A stretch of DNA of 64,000 bases from Palaemon carinicauda (GCF_036898095.1 NC_090763.1:57885731-57949730); one strand, 5' to 3'. Shown: positions 12,876-25,094, counted from the stretch's first letter. Made by a program: numbers and translations. Notes: generated by a model not told the origin, from the letters alone.

Positions 12876-15069
12876 TTGTTCAAAATTTTTGCTTTTTATT
12901 GAGTAGAATGCCAAATATATGCATATATAAAATTTCATAATCAAATAATCACATGGTGTATCAGCAGTTATAGCTTTTGTTATGTTATAGTAAATGTTTG
13001 TTTCAGAACTTTATTTTTATATCAAATGATTGAAAGTAAACAGAGTAGTAAATAGAACATCCTCCATTGTATCAGTTGGCATATTACACCATCCATGTTT
13101 GTCTAGTTTACCTTTGGACCTGTTAGATTTAAAGGTCCTCTTGGTATTCAAAGTATTTATTGAGTCTTATAGTTAAAAAGACTTACATTACTGATACAGA
13201 AGTGGTGTCTTTTTAGCTCTGGTCAAAATTTTGTGACTTTGATTGAGTTGAACACCCAGTATTCTGCTCTCAGCCATGAAATAAAATTTTAGTGCAGGTT
13301 TGATGATGAAAGAAAATTTACATAGCTTATTTATGATCATGAATTTTATGCTCTATGGTTTTAAATAATTTTTCTGAAGTAACAATTGTAGCCGATTTTG
13401 AAACTACATATTATATATATGTTCCAATACTAATACAAACCTATAAATAGCTACAGGTTTGTATTATTATGCAAAACTCAAATTATTTTCAAATTTGTCA
13501 TATTGGGAGATTTAATTAGCTGCAGGTTTTTAGGCGTGATTAGTTTAAGATGCTGTGTACAGTTTCTATGTAATGATATGTAAGCAAAATTTTAGTTACT
13601 CTGACAAAACTTGAAGTGGATACAGTAATTGATTTCAACCCACAATGAAAATTAGGACAGAAGGGTTGATTCACTTGACACCATGATACGACTATTGGCA
13701 CTCAGTGTTGTTAAAACACTGTTAACTACCATGCAAGATTCATTTGTAGCATAAAGCTTTCTTAACTAAATGCAGTTCCCTTCAAATACAGATCTGTCTT
13801 TTCGTTGTTAATTACTATTGAAGAGACCAGGCTTAAAATTTCTTTCCTTGTGTTTATTGGTGGGCAGTAACTAAGACAGCAAAGCTTGACTCATCTAGTT
13901 CTCTTATTTCTATCACAGGTATTCTCCCCCTTGAGTCATATCCACCCCCCCCCCATCAAGGGTTGGTAAAGAAACCATAAAGAGAGCGTATCCACCATCA
14001 CCGGGAAATCCCAAGGATTCTTTACACTTACACGCTCACCAAGTTAGTGGCCCTTGTCATTTTTAATTAGGGTTCCACTGTTGCAGCTTTATTCGCTGGA
14101 ACACACTGTGATACGAGCAAGCTACCAATGTATGCTACTATTCTATTGTGTAAATAGAAGTGTCCCCTCATGGATAGAAATATGAACTCATTGCTTTTAG
14201 TAGCCATACATTTCAGGCAGTATGTCCTATAAGAATTAAAAGTTCATCCATGACCGTCTGTGTAAAGCAGAAACCTAGCCTATTACTTGAGAGTATTTTC
14301 TCTGGTTGATAGAAGGCAGATTAGAATCAGCACTTGCACCTCTTCGGGTTCGAGGATTTATTCCGGGATTTTAAAGCAGCCAGTATGGTTATCGGAACTT
14401 TCTTCTACCTTTGGGAAAGTCTTGTATTAAAGTATTAGGGTGTAGGAGGCCAATTACCCACCGCCCTCCAGTAACTACGAACATCCTTGTTATAAATTTT
14501 AGCAGACAAGTTTCCATCTTCTATGAAATCATACTATTATTAAAGGATTCAGGTTTGTATAGTTACGATAATGACAAATTTAAAAAATATTTGTTTTCAC
14601 GACTTCATTTTTCAGAATCGTCTGTGATGGTCATTGCTTCGGGTAGTAGCAACTGTTTGATCATGTTGTTGGAACTTGTACACTTTGAGCTGCAGTTCTT
14701 GGAGCCATTCTCTGCATGTATTTGGGTGGAGATGAATGTAGAATTCTTCGTATTATAGCCTTATAGTAAACATACTGGTAAGTGGTGTTGGAATTTACTG
14801 TTCAGATGTTAGTATTTTATCGATAATGGTACTGTACTATTATATAAAAAAGAAAATATACAATGTATATGTTGCAACTCTTCATTTTCAAACTGGAAGA
14901 TGTCCATGTGATGGTCATGGCCTTTGATGATACCAGATATTTGGTCATGTTGAGGTGTATGCACACCCTGAATAATAATTCTTGGAGTCATTCCCTGCAT
15001 ATGTCTTGGTAGAGATGAATGGAGAAGTGTTTATACCATGATAGCCAGTATACATTGGTGAATGTTTAT
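12876..15069. repeat. Segmental duplication, unit 2 (about 2.19 kb)
   Basis: Second copy of 10,544-12,875 in direct orientation. It has an extra patch of about 80 bases at 13,430-13,505 (TACTAATACAAACCTATAAA, then an inverted TTTGTATTATTA) that unit 1 lacks, probably terminal DNA of a later DIRS-like insertion. A third unit starts at about 15,067 and stops within about 45 bases at a SINE-like relic. Confidence 0.85.
14809..15000 (-). pseudogene. Small frame, copy 4 of a four-copy family
   Basis: A 63-codon frame beginning MQGMTPRIIIQGVHTPQHDQ. It is the longest member and aligns with the 12,690-12,802 block on through the -GHDHHMDIFQ- segment. It has no recognised domain and no sign of selection beyond the conserved start. 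Possibly a relic of a coding exon duplicated with the segment. Confidence 0.3.
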
Positions 15070-15109
15070 CGTTCTAAGTGTTTGTCATTCAGTAGAATAC
15101 CAAATATTT

Positions 15110-15195
15110 ATTTATTTCCTTTCCCCAAGGGGCTGCATCCTGCTTTTTCATCTAGGGCTGTAGCTTAGCTAGTAGTAATAATAATATTAGTACAG
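15110..15195 (-). mobile_element. SINE-like repeat, internally deleted copy
   Basis: Read on the minus strand it has the ATT tail, TAGCTAAGCTACAGCCCTAG, a deletion, then CTTGGGGAAAGGAAATAAAT. This is the order of parts seen at 800-988. It terminates the third segmental-duplication unit. Confidence 0.6.
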
Positions 15196-16913
15196 TAATG
15201 ATATGGTTCATTAAGCAAAATTATAGCAATTACTGTGGTTTATCTATGGAAATTTTTTTTTAAAGCTTTTGATTGTCAATTAAAAAAAAAACCCGTGTAG
15301 CAGTAAGTGCATTAGATTTTTAAAACTGAGAATACTCAATAGACAATATAGTTTACTGTACAGTAGTTGCAATTATTAGTGAGGAGTAAGATAGTTTCTT
15401 TTTTTATTTACCAACCATGCACTTGAAGTCCTAAAGGGCAAGACAAAGAACCTTTAAAAGTGCCAACATTTCAAATAGTTGTAACCTTTCAATTTTTTTT
15501 AACAGGAGGTGGGTTATTAGATGTCTGTCAGAAAATGACAAAAGTAGGAATGCATGTAGATGCTGGGAAGAGTAGTTATTTTATGAGGCCTAAAAGCAAC
15601 GACCAAGACATTTCGTTTATTGTAGAGAGTAAGATTGTGCATGGACACTACTGTATGAGTTATTCATTCAAGTACAAAACATTTGGGTCTGTCGGTGTTC
15701 CATGAATTTGTGGCAAAGGTTTGGATATCAAATGATTGTAAAGTGCAATGTAGTGTTTGGCTTCGCACATCAATCATGGATGTAAAAGATGAAAAGACCC
15801 ATATTGGGCAATTTGCATTAATAATTCCAAATCTCAGTTGTTGTTGTATTGCCTGCAATATCTGATAAATCAAGCCTTTTATTTATTTTTGCAAGACAAT
15901 TGGTGAATTATAGTCTATTGTCAGTATTTTCATAGAAAACATTCAACCACAGAAATGATTTGGAAACTTCCAATAGATTATTTTGCTCTCACAAATAATT
16001 GTATTGAATCCTAGCACACAATATTTAAAGACAAGATTATGCTGGTATATTATCCAAAGGTTCAGTTACACTGACAAGATCAAAGAATATTAGTTCTTGC
16101 TTGTAATTCATGCCTATCCATAAAGCTTATCATCTTTAGTTGATAGCAAGTAATGAATGACGGAAGTGATTGAAATAGCACCTTAGTTGTGGTAATCTTT
16201 CCCAAAAGATATTCTATTAGGAATGGTCAAACTCATCTGACCCTTAGCTATTTGATGAATAACATGACAGGTAGAAATTTATATAAATTCAAAGTAATCT
16301 TATGTTCAGCTCAGCTGCACAAGTTATTTAGCATTACACTCAAATTCTCTCTTTAGAGAGAACATACAATAATTAAACAAGTGACATATTTTAAGCAATA
16401 CTTTAGAACACTCAGTGGATCGTATTGGATAGGATAGGTTACTCATTCGAATGTGTGAAAGTCTTGTCAGAGGATTGAATTTTAAACCCCAAGTTGTGAA
16501 GGATACATATTAATCATTCCATTGTATATTATTTATATTCTTAACATTATTTAAGTAGTCTATTTATGAACTAAGATTTATTGTGTACAAACATCAATTA
16601 TGAGTTTTAATAATTTACTACCTTTTTCAGGTTTGCTATTGGGGAATCTACAGCAGACATTAGTTGAATCTCTGAATCAGGTAACAAGACAAATTTCCAT
16701 CGAAGATCTACTGAAAAATTTCCAACAAAGATCTACTGAAAATCTTTGAAGTACGTGGAACAAATTCCGGAGTTATAATCTTATTTGAAGCAAACTACTT
16801 TCAAATCCTAAATACTTCCACCTTCAGTGGGCAACATGTTTACAGACTTGAATTGAGGTTTGCCACTACATTAGTATGAATTATTAGTACATGATAATAT
16901 ACTTATGTTCTGA
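15196..16913. other. Intergenic with two weak exon candidates
   Basis: Candidate 1 follows a pyrimidine tract and AACAG at 15,505. A plus frame from there to 15,705 reads GGGLLDVCQKMTKVGMHVDA, with no recognised domain and no clear donor site. Candidate 2 is a 50-base segment at 16,631-16,680 between TTTTTCAG and GTAACA, open in one frame as LLLGNLQQTLVESLNQ. Neither is convincing alone. The remainder shows nothing. Confidence 0.2.
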
Positions 16914-16914
16914 A

Positions 16915-17102
16915 ATAGTTATTCAACTTTCTGGGGTTGTAAAAGTAGTTTTCATTAGTTTTGTTATAGAACTTATATATTATTTTTAAAGTTAAACCTT
17001 TTATATAGATATAGTTATTCATCTTTCTGGGGTTGTAAAAGTAGTTTTCATTAGTTTTGTTGTAGAACTTATATATTTTTAAAGTTAAACCTTTTATATA
17101 GA
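16915..17102 (+). repeat. Two-copy 96-bp tandem duplication
   Basis: Units start at 16,915 and 17,011 with ATAGTTATTCA-CTTTCTGG and run to AAACCTTTTATATAG. They differ by a few bases, so this is a recent local duplication. Confidence 0.9.
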
Positions 17103-17820
17103 AAAACAATTTTCCTCCCAACCAACATACCATTAACCTTCCATTACCATAACAGAAAATGAAAATTCTTTCTACCACGTCAAGTATCTATTTAGTGCTT
17201 CATTGTGGTTTAAAGTATGAGACTTTGGTAAACACTGTGTTAATTTTTATGTCGGTATCATTCTTCATCTTATAGTTTTTCAATCTTTTACTGGTTTTCT
17301 CATCATGTCTGCTATATAACCTGATGGGTAAATATGAAATTGGACTCGCTTGATTATAAAAATTTTAAGTTAATTAGAAAAAAATACTTTATAGTTTAAA
17401 TGTTTGAAGTTTTACTTCCAGCCAATTTTGTTGCATCAGTCTATAGATTCCAATATCTACAAATTACATATTGTACATGTAAAGATTAATTTTATTTAAT
17501 TTCTGAAGTTTTTAAATATAATTGTTGAAAATGACAGAGAAGCTATCACATTTTTGCTACATAAATTTTTGGTTAATTTGATAAGCACTTATAAGTTCTC
17601 TTTTTTCTGGTTACTAAAAGTATTAGGTAAGGTCATTGTGAACATTAGTAAACATAAAGGTAATATAATGAAATTTATGTACTTTATTGTATATGAAAAT
17701 TAGACAGCATAGGACTGAATATTGTATGTATTCTAATTCTTCTCTAGGTCAAGTGAGGAAACTGGCTTTAAAATCAGTGTTGATAATATGACCTACAAAA
17801 TCCATACAAGAAAACACTTC
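17103..17820. other. AT-rich intergenic, nothing recognised
   Basis: No gene, exon or repeat supported. Confidence 0.5.
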
Positions 17821-18345
17821 ACACAAAGGTCTTTTTGGGCTCAAGCCATGGCGTCCTGATGGAACGTTCCTTATTGGTAGCTTCCTTGGGTATATTAACT
17901 ACTAAGATATTCCCAGAGAATTTAACCACAGGTTATCACAGAATTCTAACTTCTGGAGCGAGTATCCTAAAGGTTTCCCTTTAAGACATCGTATATCAAC
18001 AGGGGACGCATGTATTAACGCGCCACATAGCTATCTGCACCCCACATAGAGTTAACACTTCGATATGGAGGGGCGGAGAATAGCTGGGGAGCCGTTCCAC
18101 AGCTATACTCGTCCGTGGCTACTTTTGGTACTCGAAACGTAAACAAACGGGCGCCATTGCTAAATGACGTCACGTCCGTCCTCATCCTTCTTTTAGTAGC
18201 TTGCCTTGCCAGGTCCCAGTATTGTTTAAATAAGCTCTGACCGTAAAGTAAGTTATACTTTTCGAGATATTTCATGTTTTCTGGCAGAGCTGTGCTTTCA
18301 ACAGTTTGTTGAATATGGTACGGTATATAAGTCAACCATTTTCTT
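17821..18345. other. GC-richer block with CRE palindrome
   Basis: Clearly less AT-rich than its surroundings, with many CpGs. It contains the full cAMP-response-element palindrome TGACGTCA at 18,165-18,172 and a nearby GGGCGCCAT. A 106-codon minus-strand frame (18,015-18,335) runs through it without a recognised domain. It could be a promoter or first exon of a host gene, or the leader of an uncharacterised transposon. I have the impression of having seen this block repeated in shrimp DNA, which would favour the latter. Confidence 0.35.
18165..18172. promoter_or_regulatory. Consensus cAMP response element (TGACGTCA)
   Basis: A perfect 8-base CREB/ATF-type palindrome embedded in CpG-containing sequence. 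A chance match is possible in 64 kb. The GC-richer context raises the odds of function slightly. Confidence 0.3.
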
Positions 18346-18686
18346 CAAATTATTATTTTACAGTATTACCCAGTAATATTTGTATAGGTTTTAACACCTC
18401 AATATCAGGTAATTATTTCTATGAACCTCCCTGATGTTTATATTACTTTCCTCTATAAACTAGGTTTGGAGCCTTTGTAGGGTGACGGCCAGATCCGTTT
18501 TCATTTATAGAAAATGGGAATATTATAAAGTGGGGTGGACTGTGGCCGTCATTCTAAAATCGAGTTCGTAGAAAACTGGAATATTCTGAACTGTGGCCGT
18601 CATTCTAAAAACTATTTTGGCGGGAGAAGCTTACTTAAAAAACCCACCTAACCTATGCTTAAAGCCGTATCCTTACCCAGGGGGGC

Positions 18687-18687
<1 letters not shown>

Positions 18688-18731
<44 letters not shown>
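18688..18731. repeat. Poly-C tract (44 bases)
   Basis: Uninterrupted run of C preceded by GGGGGGCTC. Exact length may be affected by sequencing. The plus-strand frame that crosses it gives a proline run and is not a gene. Confidence 0.95.
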
Positions 18732-18732
<1 letters not shown>

Positions 18733-19314
18733 TACCCCCCCTTACCTACTACGGGAGCAAGAAGATTCGTGGCCGGAGTAAGAACTCGAGTGACAAATTT
18801 TCAGGTAATTTAGGGTTTTCGGCAAAAAACAAAAGTGTGCGTTTAAGCACATATTTAAGATCCGTAGACCATTTCCAAACTTTTTTATTCTATACAAGAT
18901 AACAGTCGGAGCGATAATAAGCAAATTAGGACGCTTGGCCGTAGCGCTACAAACTACCCCTAGGTTTTATTAACGTTTACCCCTAAAAATTAAAATTCCC
19001 ATCTTTCTTTTCTATGTACTTAATGCTTTTAATGAAGTAATGAGACTGTCTATTAGTTAATGGCAACCACCCATGGCTTGTTCAAGCCACAGAACCTTAG
19101 TTTTAAACTCTGTATTGACTTTGACTTTATGATTGTCTATTTATTTTGTGGAAATTTAATTTTTATTTTTTAATGCGTAAAAAATTTGAGTTCCGTATAT
19201 TTTGGTGTATAAGGTGACAGATAATCGACCCCCTAAATATGAGTTGAATTTTCTGTAAATATTAGCTAATACATGAATTATAACTCTTTAAAATATGCAA
19301 CTTTCCTAATTTAC
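18732..19314. other. Intergenic, nothing recognised
   Basis: No gene or repeat supported. Confidence 0.5.
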
Positions 19315-19475
19315 TGTCTAGCTTTAGCAGTAGTGTGAAAGTTCAAATACAAAACTTGCCTAAGTTATCAGCTAGCTTAAGCAGTAGTGTAAGAGCTGAA
19401 ATACAAAACTCGACAAAGTTGTCAGTTAGCCTAAGCCGCAGTGTGAAAATTACAGCCTGTAAAATGTGAGCGTTA
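19315..19475 (+). repeat. Three diverged copies of a unit of about 55 bp
   Basis: Each unit contains TAGCTTNAGCAGTAGTGTGA, then AAATACAAAACT-G and a short AAGTT spacer. The last is the most diverged. Confidence 0.75.
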
Positions 19476-19914
19476 ATTAAAAACTATTGGTATGTTGTTA
19501 CAAATATTGATCTATTTACCGCATGAAATTATATATACGTCAATATTAACATAAATCTGTGTGAAAAATAACGAAATGGATTCCTTTCTCTGCACGCTGT
19601 TGATCATAACGTAAACAAAGGCGTGCTCCTCTGACTTAACTGCCTGTATCTGAAATGTTCCAAACAGCTGAAAAGCCCATTACAGCAACTATTAGGATTT
19701 ATCTTTTTGGCGCAACTACAATTCTTAAAATATTTTTTATATTCAACCTACCCGTGGAGGCGCTAATAAAATAAAGGAAATATGGAGGAAATTATAGGTA
19801 TTGAAGTGGCCAAGTCATCAAATGATTGTGTTATAGTGAGAACTTTTGATGTCACTGAGAAGTTAGTAAGGGTACGAGAACTTTTAGGCACTGCGCTCCT
19901 AGATTCTATAATCA
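19476..19914. other. Intergenic, nothing recognised
   Basis: A 62-codon frame at 19,782-19,970 runs into the LINE 3' end in the wrong frame and is not supported. Confidence 0.45.
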
Positions 19915-20149
19915 ACTTCCGGCATCAGTTAAGTGTGCTGAAAATATCTTTCAGTTCAAAAAGCTATTGAAAACCCATTTATTTTCACTCAGCTATAACA
20001 CTGAGACAAATGCAATTAACCCTCTTTATATTACATAGACTTTTAAATTTTTAACTATAATATAAGTGATTTGGAAATCCCGTCTGAACGCTTAATAGCG
20101 AAAGCAGGGATACTTGATAAACCGTCAGACATAGACATAGACATAGACT
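19915..20149 (+). mobile_element. LINE 3' end (CR1/L2-like) with hexamer tail
   Basis: In one plus frame the sequence reads LPASVKCAENIFQFKKLLKT, then HLFSLSYNT and a stop at about 20,035. That matches the C-terminus typical of CR1/L2-type reverse transcriptases. The element then ends in about three ATAGAC hexamers (20,127-20,149), as non-LTR elements of this group often end in short tandem repeats. Strongly 5'-truncated, as usual for target-primed insertion. Confidence 0.6.
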
Positions 20150-20887
20150 GGAGGAAGAATTTAGATAAGAAAGATTCTGAAACGGAAATGCGCGATGAAA
20201 AGAGGAAACATACGTAGGCCAGAGGGAAGATCACATTGTGAAGAGGCTACTTGATCTGAGACAGGATGGATGCCTAGTAACATTTATCATATGAATTAAA
20301 ATGGGAAAAAGCCAACCAAGACAAGAGTAAGGTCTTTAATGCAAACAGTTGGCTGGTGTGATAGTTATAAGAATAGAATGATCCTTGTGATATGGGCAAA
20401 AAAAACTAAATTTGCTCACAAGGTACCAAGAGAACTTTATCATAAAGTTACCAGTTTTAATAAATTTTTAATTGGGATGAAGCAGAAATATTAGCTTCCT
20501 TTATCATGTATTTGAAACATGGCTGAGACCCCATGAAACTTTGATATTATGGGTGACAGACTGTTGATGTGAAAGGTACCAAAACCGTGCATGTTAGATG
20601 TACGGGTCTTGATAATACAAGGTTCATGGTTGTTTTCTCTTGCATGGTTGAAGGAATGAAACTGAAACCCATGGTAATTATTAAATGAAAAGCCTAAAAT
20701 AAATCTTCTCTGGAGTATTTGTTCATTTTCATTGAAAGGGCTGAATGAATGAAAATGGCATAAAATTGTTTATGGAAAACATTTGGAACAGACACCTGGG
20801 TGGAATCGGAAAGGAACAAAGTTAATCGGGTTGAGACACATTTTGCTAGGTGCATGATAGAGGATTCTAAAGCCAGATTATTATAGA
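20150..20887. other. Intergenic, nothing recognised
   Basis: No gene or repeat supported. The minus frame at 20,694-20,903 shows no domain. Confidence 0.45.
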
Positions 20888-21528
20888 CTAATGCAGCATT
20901 CACATGGTCAAACTCTGTCTGCAGACTATGTCTTTACCATACAAAATATGCAGACTTATAGAAACTTCATCCAAACAGCAGAGCTACAGGACAGGTTGGT
21001 TACGGCCTTTAGTTAATCGCTAATCAGTCGGCAGCAAGTCGAGCCAGTGTGTGTTTGTGGTAGCGTAATATGGTACTGTAACAATGGTCGGAGTCTTTTG
21101 TGAAAAGATCAAGCGCTACACCATAACAATTGCAATCTATAAAGAAGAAACTGAGAAACCTTCATAAAAGACTAATTACAGACTGGTTGAAATACCATGA
21201 TACATGAAGTTCCATAACTTGGTTGCGGGAATTACAAGATGTAAGTGAAATACTTGACGATGGATGTTAATTCTTTTTATATTCTCTTGGCTTATGTAGA
21301 ACCTTATATTAAGAAACTGAAATATCAATATGAGACAAGCTTTACCATTAGATGCACATCTGGAAGCAACACTGATTTTTAGCAATCTACTGTACGGCAA
21401 AGACTAAACAGGATGATTTCTTTGACCATATCATTTGCTTCATTTCCTTACGTTACTGTTTTCTGAGAGTCCGATATTATTATTATTATTATTATTATTG
21501 TTATTGTTATTGTTATTATTACTATTAC

Positions 21529-21559
<31 letters not shown>

Positions 21560-21983
21560 TTTGGTCACGTCAAAACTTTGAAGCTTTTACTAGTAATCTT
21601 TTCTGTTCCCTCTTTTGAGGGCTGAAGCACGTTGGTTTCTATTCATATAAGAAACTTCTTACGTTCCAAAAATATTCATGTTCATGCAATTGATTTGGTT
21701 ATCCCGAGACCAATACATGTTTGAGTTGGACATAATGTATAGTAATAAATCTGAGAAGCTAAAAAAGTTCTTAACTCGGTAATGATAGAAACAGACTGAA
21801 CAATGATTTTTCTGGCACCGTTGTCATTTCATATTTAAAGTTGGAACAAGAGCATTGTCTGTGCCTTCTTTAACAGCAAATGCGGACATTTTGTGGTTTT
21901 GTCCGCTTGAATTGTCCATGTACAGACAATATCTTTGAGTCTGCAAACAGAGTTCAACCATGTGACCACGGCATTATACTGAT
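20888..21983. mobile_element. Putative TIR DNA transposon remnant, about 1.1 kb
   Basis: An inverted pair of about 39 bases with about 7 mismatches bounds the region. The left arm runs from TAATGCAGCATTCACATGG through CTCTGT-TGCAGACT (20,889-20,927). The right arm is its complement, ending at CATGTGACCACGGCATTA (to about 21,977). Only TA is shared at the immediate flanks. The TTCACATGG motif near the end recalls Harbinger-type ends, but no transposase is recognised; a 31-codon frame from ATGGTCGGAGTCTT at about 21,084 is short. An (ATT)n tract (21,477-21,560) lies inside. Confidence 0.5.
21477..21560. repeat. (TTA)n microsatellite with TTG variants
   Basis: Trinucleotide run of TTA interrupted by TTG units near its middle. 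Confidence 0.95.
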
Positions 21984-22456
21984 ATCGTAGTTATACAGAG
22001 CTGTTTTACCTCTTTACTGCAGCCACTAAATGTGTCTAAAAAACAATTTAAAGATAGTGTGAGAGAGGAATGGAACAATTGAATGCTACATAGAGGAAAA
22101 AAAAACATATAGGTGGAACTATGCGGTTAGCTTGTTGCATGTTTTGTGCGAGTTTGTGTTTAAAGCCGGGGGTAACATTAAAACATAAAGTGTAGTAAAA
22201 TCATTAAAAAAATGCGGTATTTCTAATGCAAAGGATGGTACAGAGAATTATCTACTGTATGAGTGATGAAACCGAAGTAGACTCCCCGTGTTATGTCCGA
22301 GAGACTTACGATGAAACTGTAAATGATTATTTGTTTGAAGTTTTTATATCGGTGGATGATTGTAGTAATTTTGAGGGATTTTAAATACCATACTTTTTAT
22401 TTTAAAATATTTCAGTGAGAAAGATTTGATGTTACAGTATTCTAAATGTTGTTACT
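21984..22456. other. Intergenic, nothing recognised
   Basis: No feature supported. Confidence 0.45.
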
Positions 22457-24885
22457 TATGGGGGCCGGCCGCCTAATGCCGTTTTTTAAGGACAGGACTA
22501 TGACATTCATACCACATAAGGGGCTCGGCCGGAATGCCAATATATGGGGGTATAGGAAGAAAAACACAAAATCCTCAACAAATTCACAGCTTTGTATGGC
22601 AATGGAGAATGTGTTAATGAATTATTTGGTCAAAATTCCTCTTTTCTTTCATAATTACAGGGTAATGCAATAAAACAAAACCATTGTTCCCTACAAGAAA
22701 ATGCAGTATTTCTTCTGTTAATGTAACTTTTGATATTTATTACATTTTAATGTAAAAGATTTGTGAACAATGGCATCTGTATAGCTTCCACAAGTCACAA
22801 GACAATATATTACATGGTAAATTACACCCTTTGCTTTTGTCCTACTACAAACATCATAGAGAGTACGTGACTGAGTTTGACCTCTGATGTTCACTCATTT
22901 CTATGTTTTTCTGGTTTTTGGCAAGAATTTTATAATTTCAAAGAGATAAAGAAAATTTCAACATTGTGCTAACATAAGGAAGAAGAAAATTTGCTCTATT
23001 AAGAGTTCATGAAGAAGAGGGTAATATTGTTAGTGCCGCAGAGTGAGTGAGTGAGTGAGTGAGTGAGTGAGGAACGGCCGTCTTTTCTGACAGGAGCCAA
23101 AAGAAGCAAAATATTGAGCAAAAGGATCTTCATTTATAATTAGATAATGATAAATAACTTTGTTTATCTTTATTAATATCCAAAAAAGAACATGAAATTC
23201 ATATTAATCAGGATTTATTAATATTGTCTTTGTAAAAATACAAAGAAAAACTTTACTGTAAATGCCTGTATCTCAAAACTATACTTATTGACCTTCAAAT
23301 TCTATCTTCTCCCTTAGTTTTAAAGATACGGTATTGAAATTTGGTATATGGTTTAAATAGACATTATAAAACAATATAATATCCTTTTTCAAAATTTTTT
23401 CCATTTTTTTTTCTTAATTTTTTTCCCTGATTGTTAGGATTTATTTTTTTACCATTATGAAAAAAATCATATTTAGCCAAAAAATTACTTTAAAAAAAAG
23501 AATACTCATTTTATTGGAGGTCTACACCAGGTCTATATAAGGTAGTAATCCCTGGTCTTAATATTAATTATCAAGGGAGAGGATAGAAGTTGAAAAATTT
23601 TAATTTTTAGGATAATTCTCCCTTGCATCGCAAAACCGAAGGGCAGAGGCAAAAATCTTATACAGTTTGGAGATGTCCTGAGTCACCTTATTAAGTGGTA
23701 TGAATGTCATAGTCCTGTCCTTAAAAAACTGCATTATCCGGCCGGCCCCCTTAATACGGTGACTTAGACATTTCCCAACTGTATAGGATTTTTGCCTGTG
23801 ACCTTCGGTTTTGCGACGCCAGGGCGAATTATCCTGAAAATTAGTTTTTCTAATTATATCTTCTCCCTTGATAATTTATATTAAGGCCTAGGATTAATGT
23901 GCGATGAAGACCTTCAATAAAATAAGCGAGTTTTTTTTCTAAAAGTAATTTGTCTGCTAGATATGATTTTTTTCATTATTGTAAAAAAACAACCCTAAAA
24001 ATCAGGGGGGGGAAATAGAAAAAAAAGGGCAACATTTGATTGTTTTATGTGTTTTATGATGTCTTTCAAAGTTTTATACCAAATTTCAATCCTATATCTT
24101 TAAAACTGAGGGAGAAGATAGAATTTGAAATTCAATAAGTATAGGTTTGAGATACGGGCGTTCAAAGTTTTTCTTTGTATTTTTACAAACACAATATTAA
24201 TAAATCCTGATTATTATGAATTTTGTTATTTTTTGGATATTGATAAATGAAAACATTTATTTATCATAATTTAATCATAAATGAAGATCCTTTTGCTCGA
24301 TATCTTGCTGCTTTTGGCTCATGTCAGGCAAGGCGGCCGCTCCTCCATCTCCACCACTCTCTCTCTCTCTCTCTCTGTCACTACAGATATTACCCTCTTC
24401 TGAACTCTTAATAGAGCAAATTTTCTTTTTTCTTATGTTAGCAAGATGTTGAAAATATCTTTTTCTCTTTGAAATGATAAAATTCTTGCCAAAAACAAGA
24501 AAAACGAATGTAAAAATGAGTGAACATTAGAGGTCAGACTCACACTTGTACTCTGAGGTTTGTGGTAGGACTGAAGGGCAAAGGGTGTAATTTGTGTAAT
24601 ATATCATCTTGTGACTAGTTGAAGCTATACAGATGCAATTGCTCACAATTTCTTTCACATTAAAATATAATAATTATCAAAATTTACGATACAGGAAGAA
24701 ATACTGCATTTTCTAGTAAGGAACAATGATTTTGGTTTATTGAGTTACTATACTAATTAGCCTGTAGTAAGAGGAATTTGGACAAAATATTTCTTATACG
24801 CATTCTCCATTGCCATACGAAGCTCAGTGAATTATTCAGGATTTTGTGTTGTTCTTCCAATATATTGGCATTCCTCTTTATGGGA
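22457..24885. mobile_element. Large palindromic (foldback) transposable element
   Basis: The order is TIR (22,457-22,512), interior, inverted TIR (23,695-23,752), inverted interior (to about 24,885). The TIR reads GGGGGCCGGCCG, then TTTTTTAAGGACAGGACTAT and GACATTCATACCAC. The two interiors, about 1.15 kb each, match along their length in opposite orientation. Landmarks include GGAATGCCAATATAT at both outer edges, GAGCAAAAGGATCTTCATTTA at 23,117 versus its complement near 24,282, and TCGCAAAACCGAAGG at 23,628 versus 23,805. The left arm carries a GAGT repeat (23,041-23,072) where the right has (CT)n (24,357-24,377). No transposase is visible. It is a non-autonomous element in tail-to-tail dimer form. 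Confidence 0.85.
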
Positions 24886-25048
24886 GTGTTTCTATGATTG
24901 CTAACCAAATTATAGTTGAAAGTGCAAAAGGAAGCTTTCTTTTAGTTCTGAGGGAAATCTATAAAAGATTAAGCTGATTGATTATTGTGGGGATGATGTC
25001 ACTAATGACAAGCCAGCACCAAACTCCAATACAGCATTAAGCAAATTG

Positions 25049-25049
<1 letters not shown>
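24886..25049. other. Intergenic, nothing recognised
   Basis: Short spacer between the palindromic element and a poly-T tract. Confidence 0.4.

Positions 25050-25089
<40 letters not shown>
25050..25089 (-). repeat. Poly-T tract (40 bases)
   Basis: Uninterrupted T run. It could be the tail of a minus-strand retroposed sequence, but no source element or target duplication was identified. Confidence 0.9.

Positions 25090-25094
<5 letters not shown>

Noticed and set aside
18593..18781. Plus-strand proline-run frame
   Set aside because: Generated by the 44-base poly-C tract.
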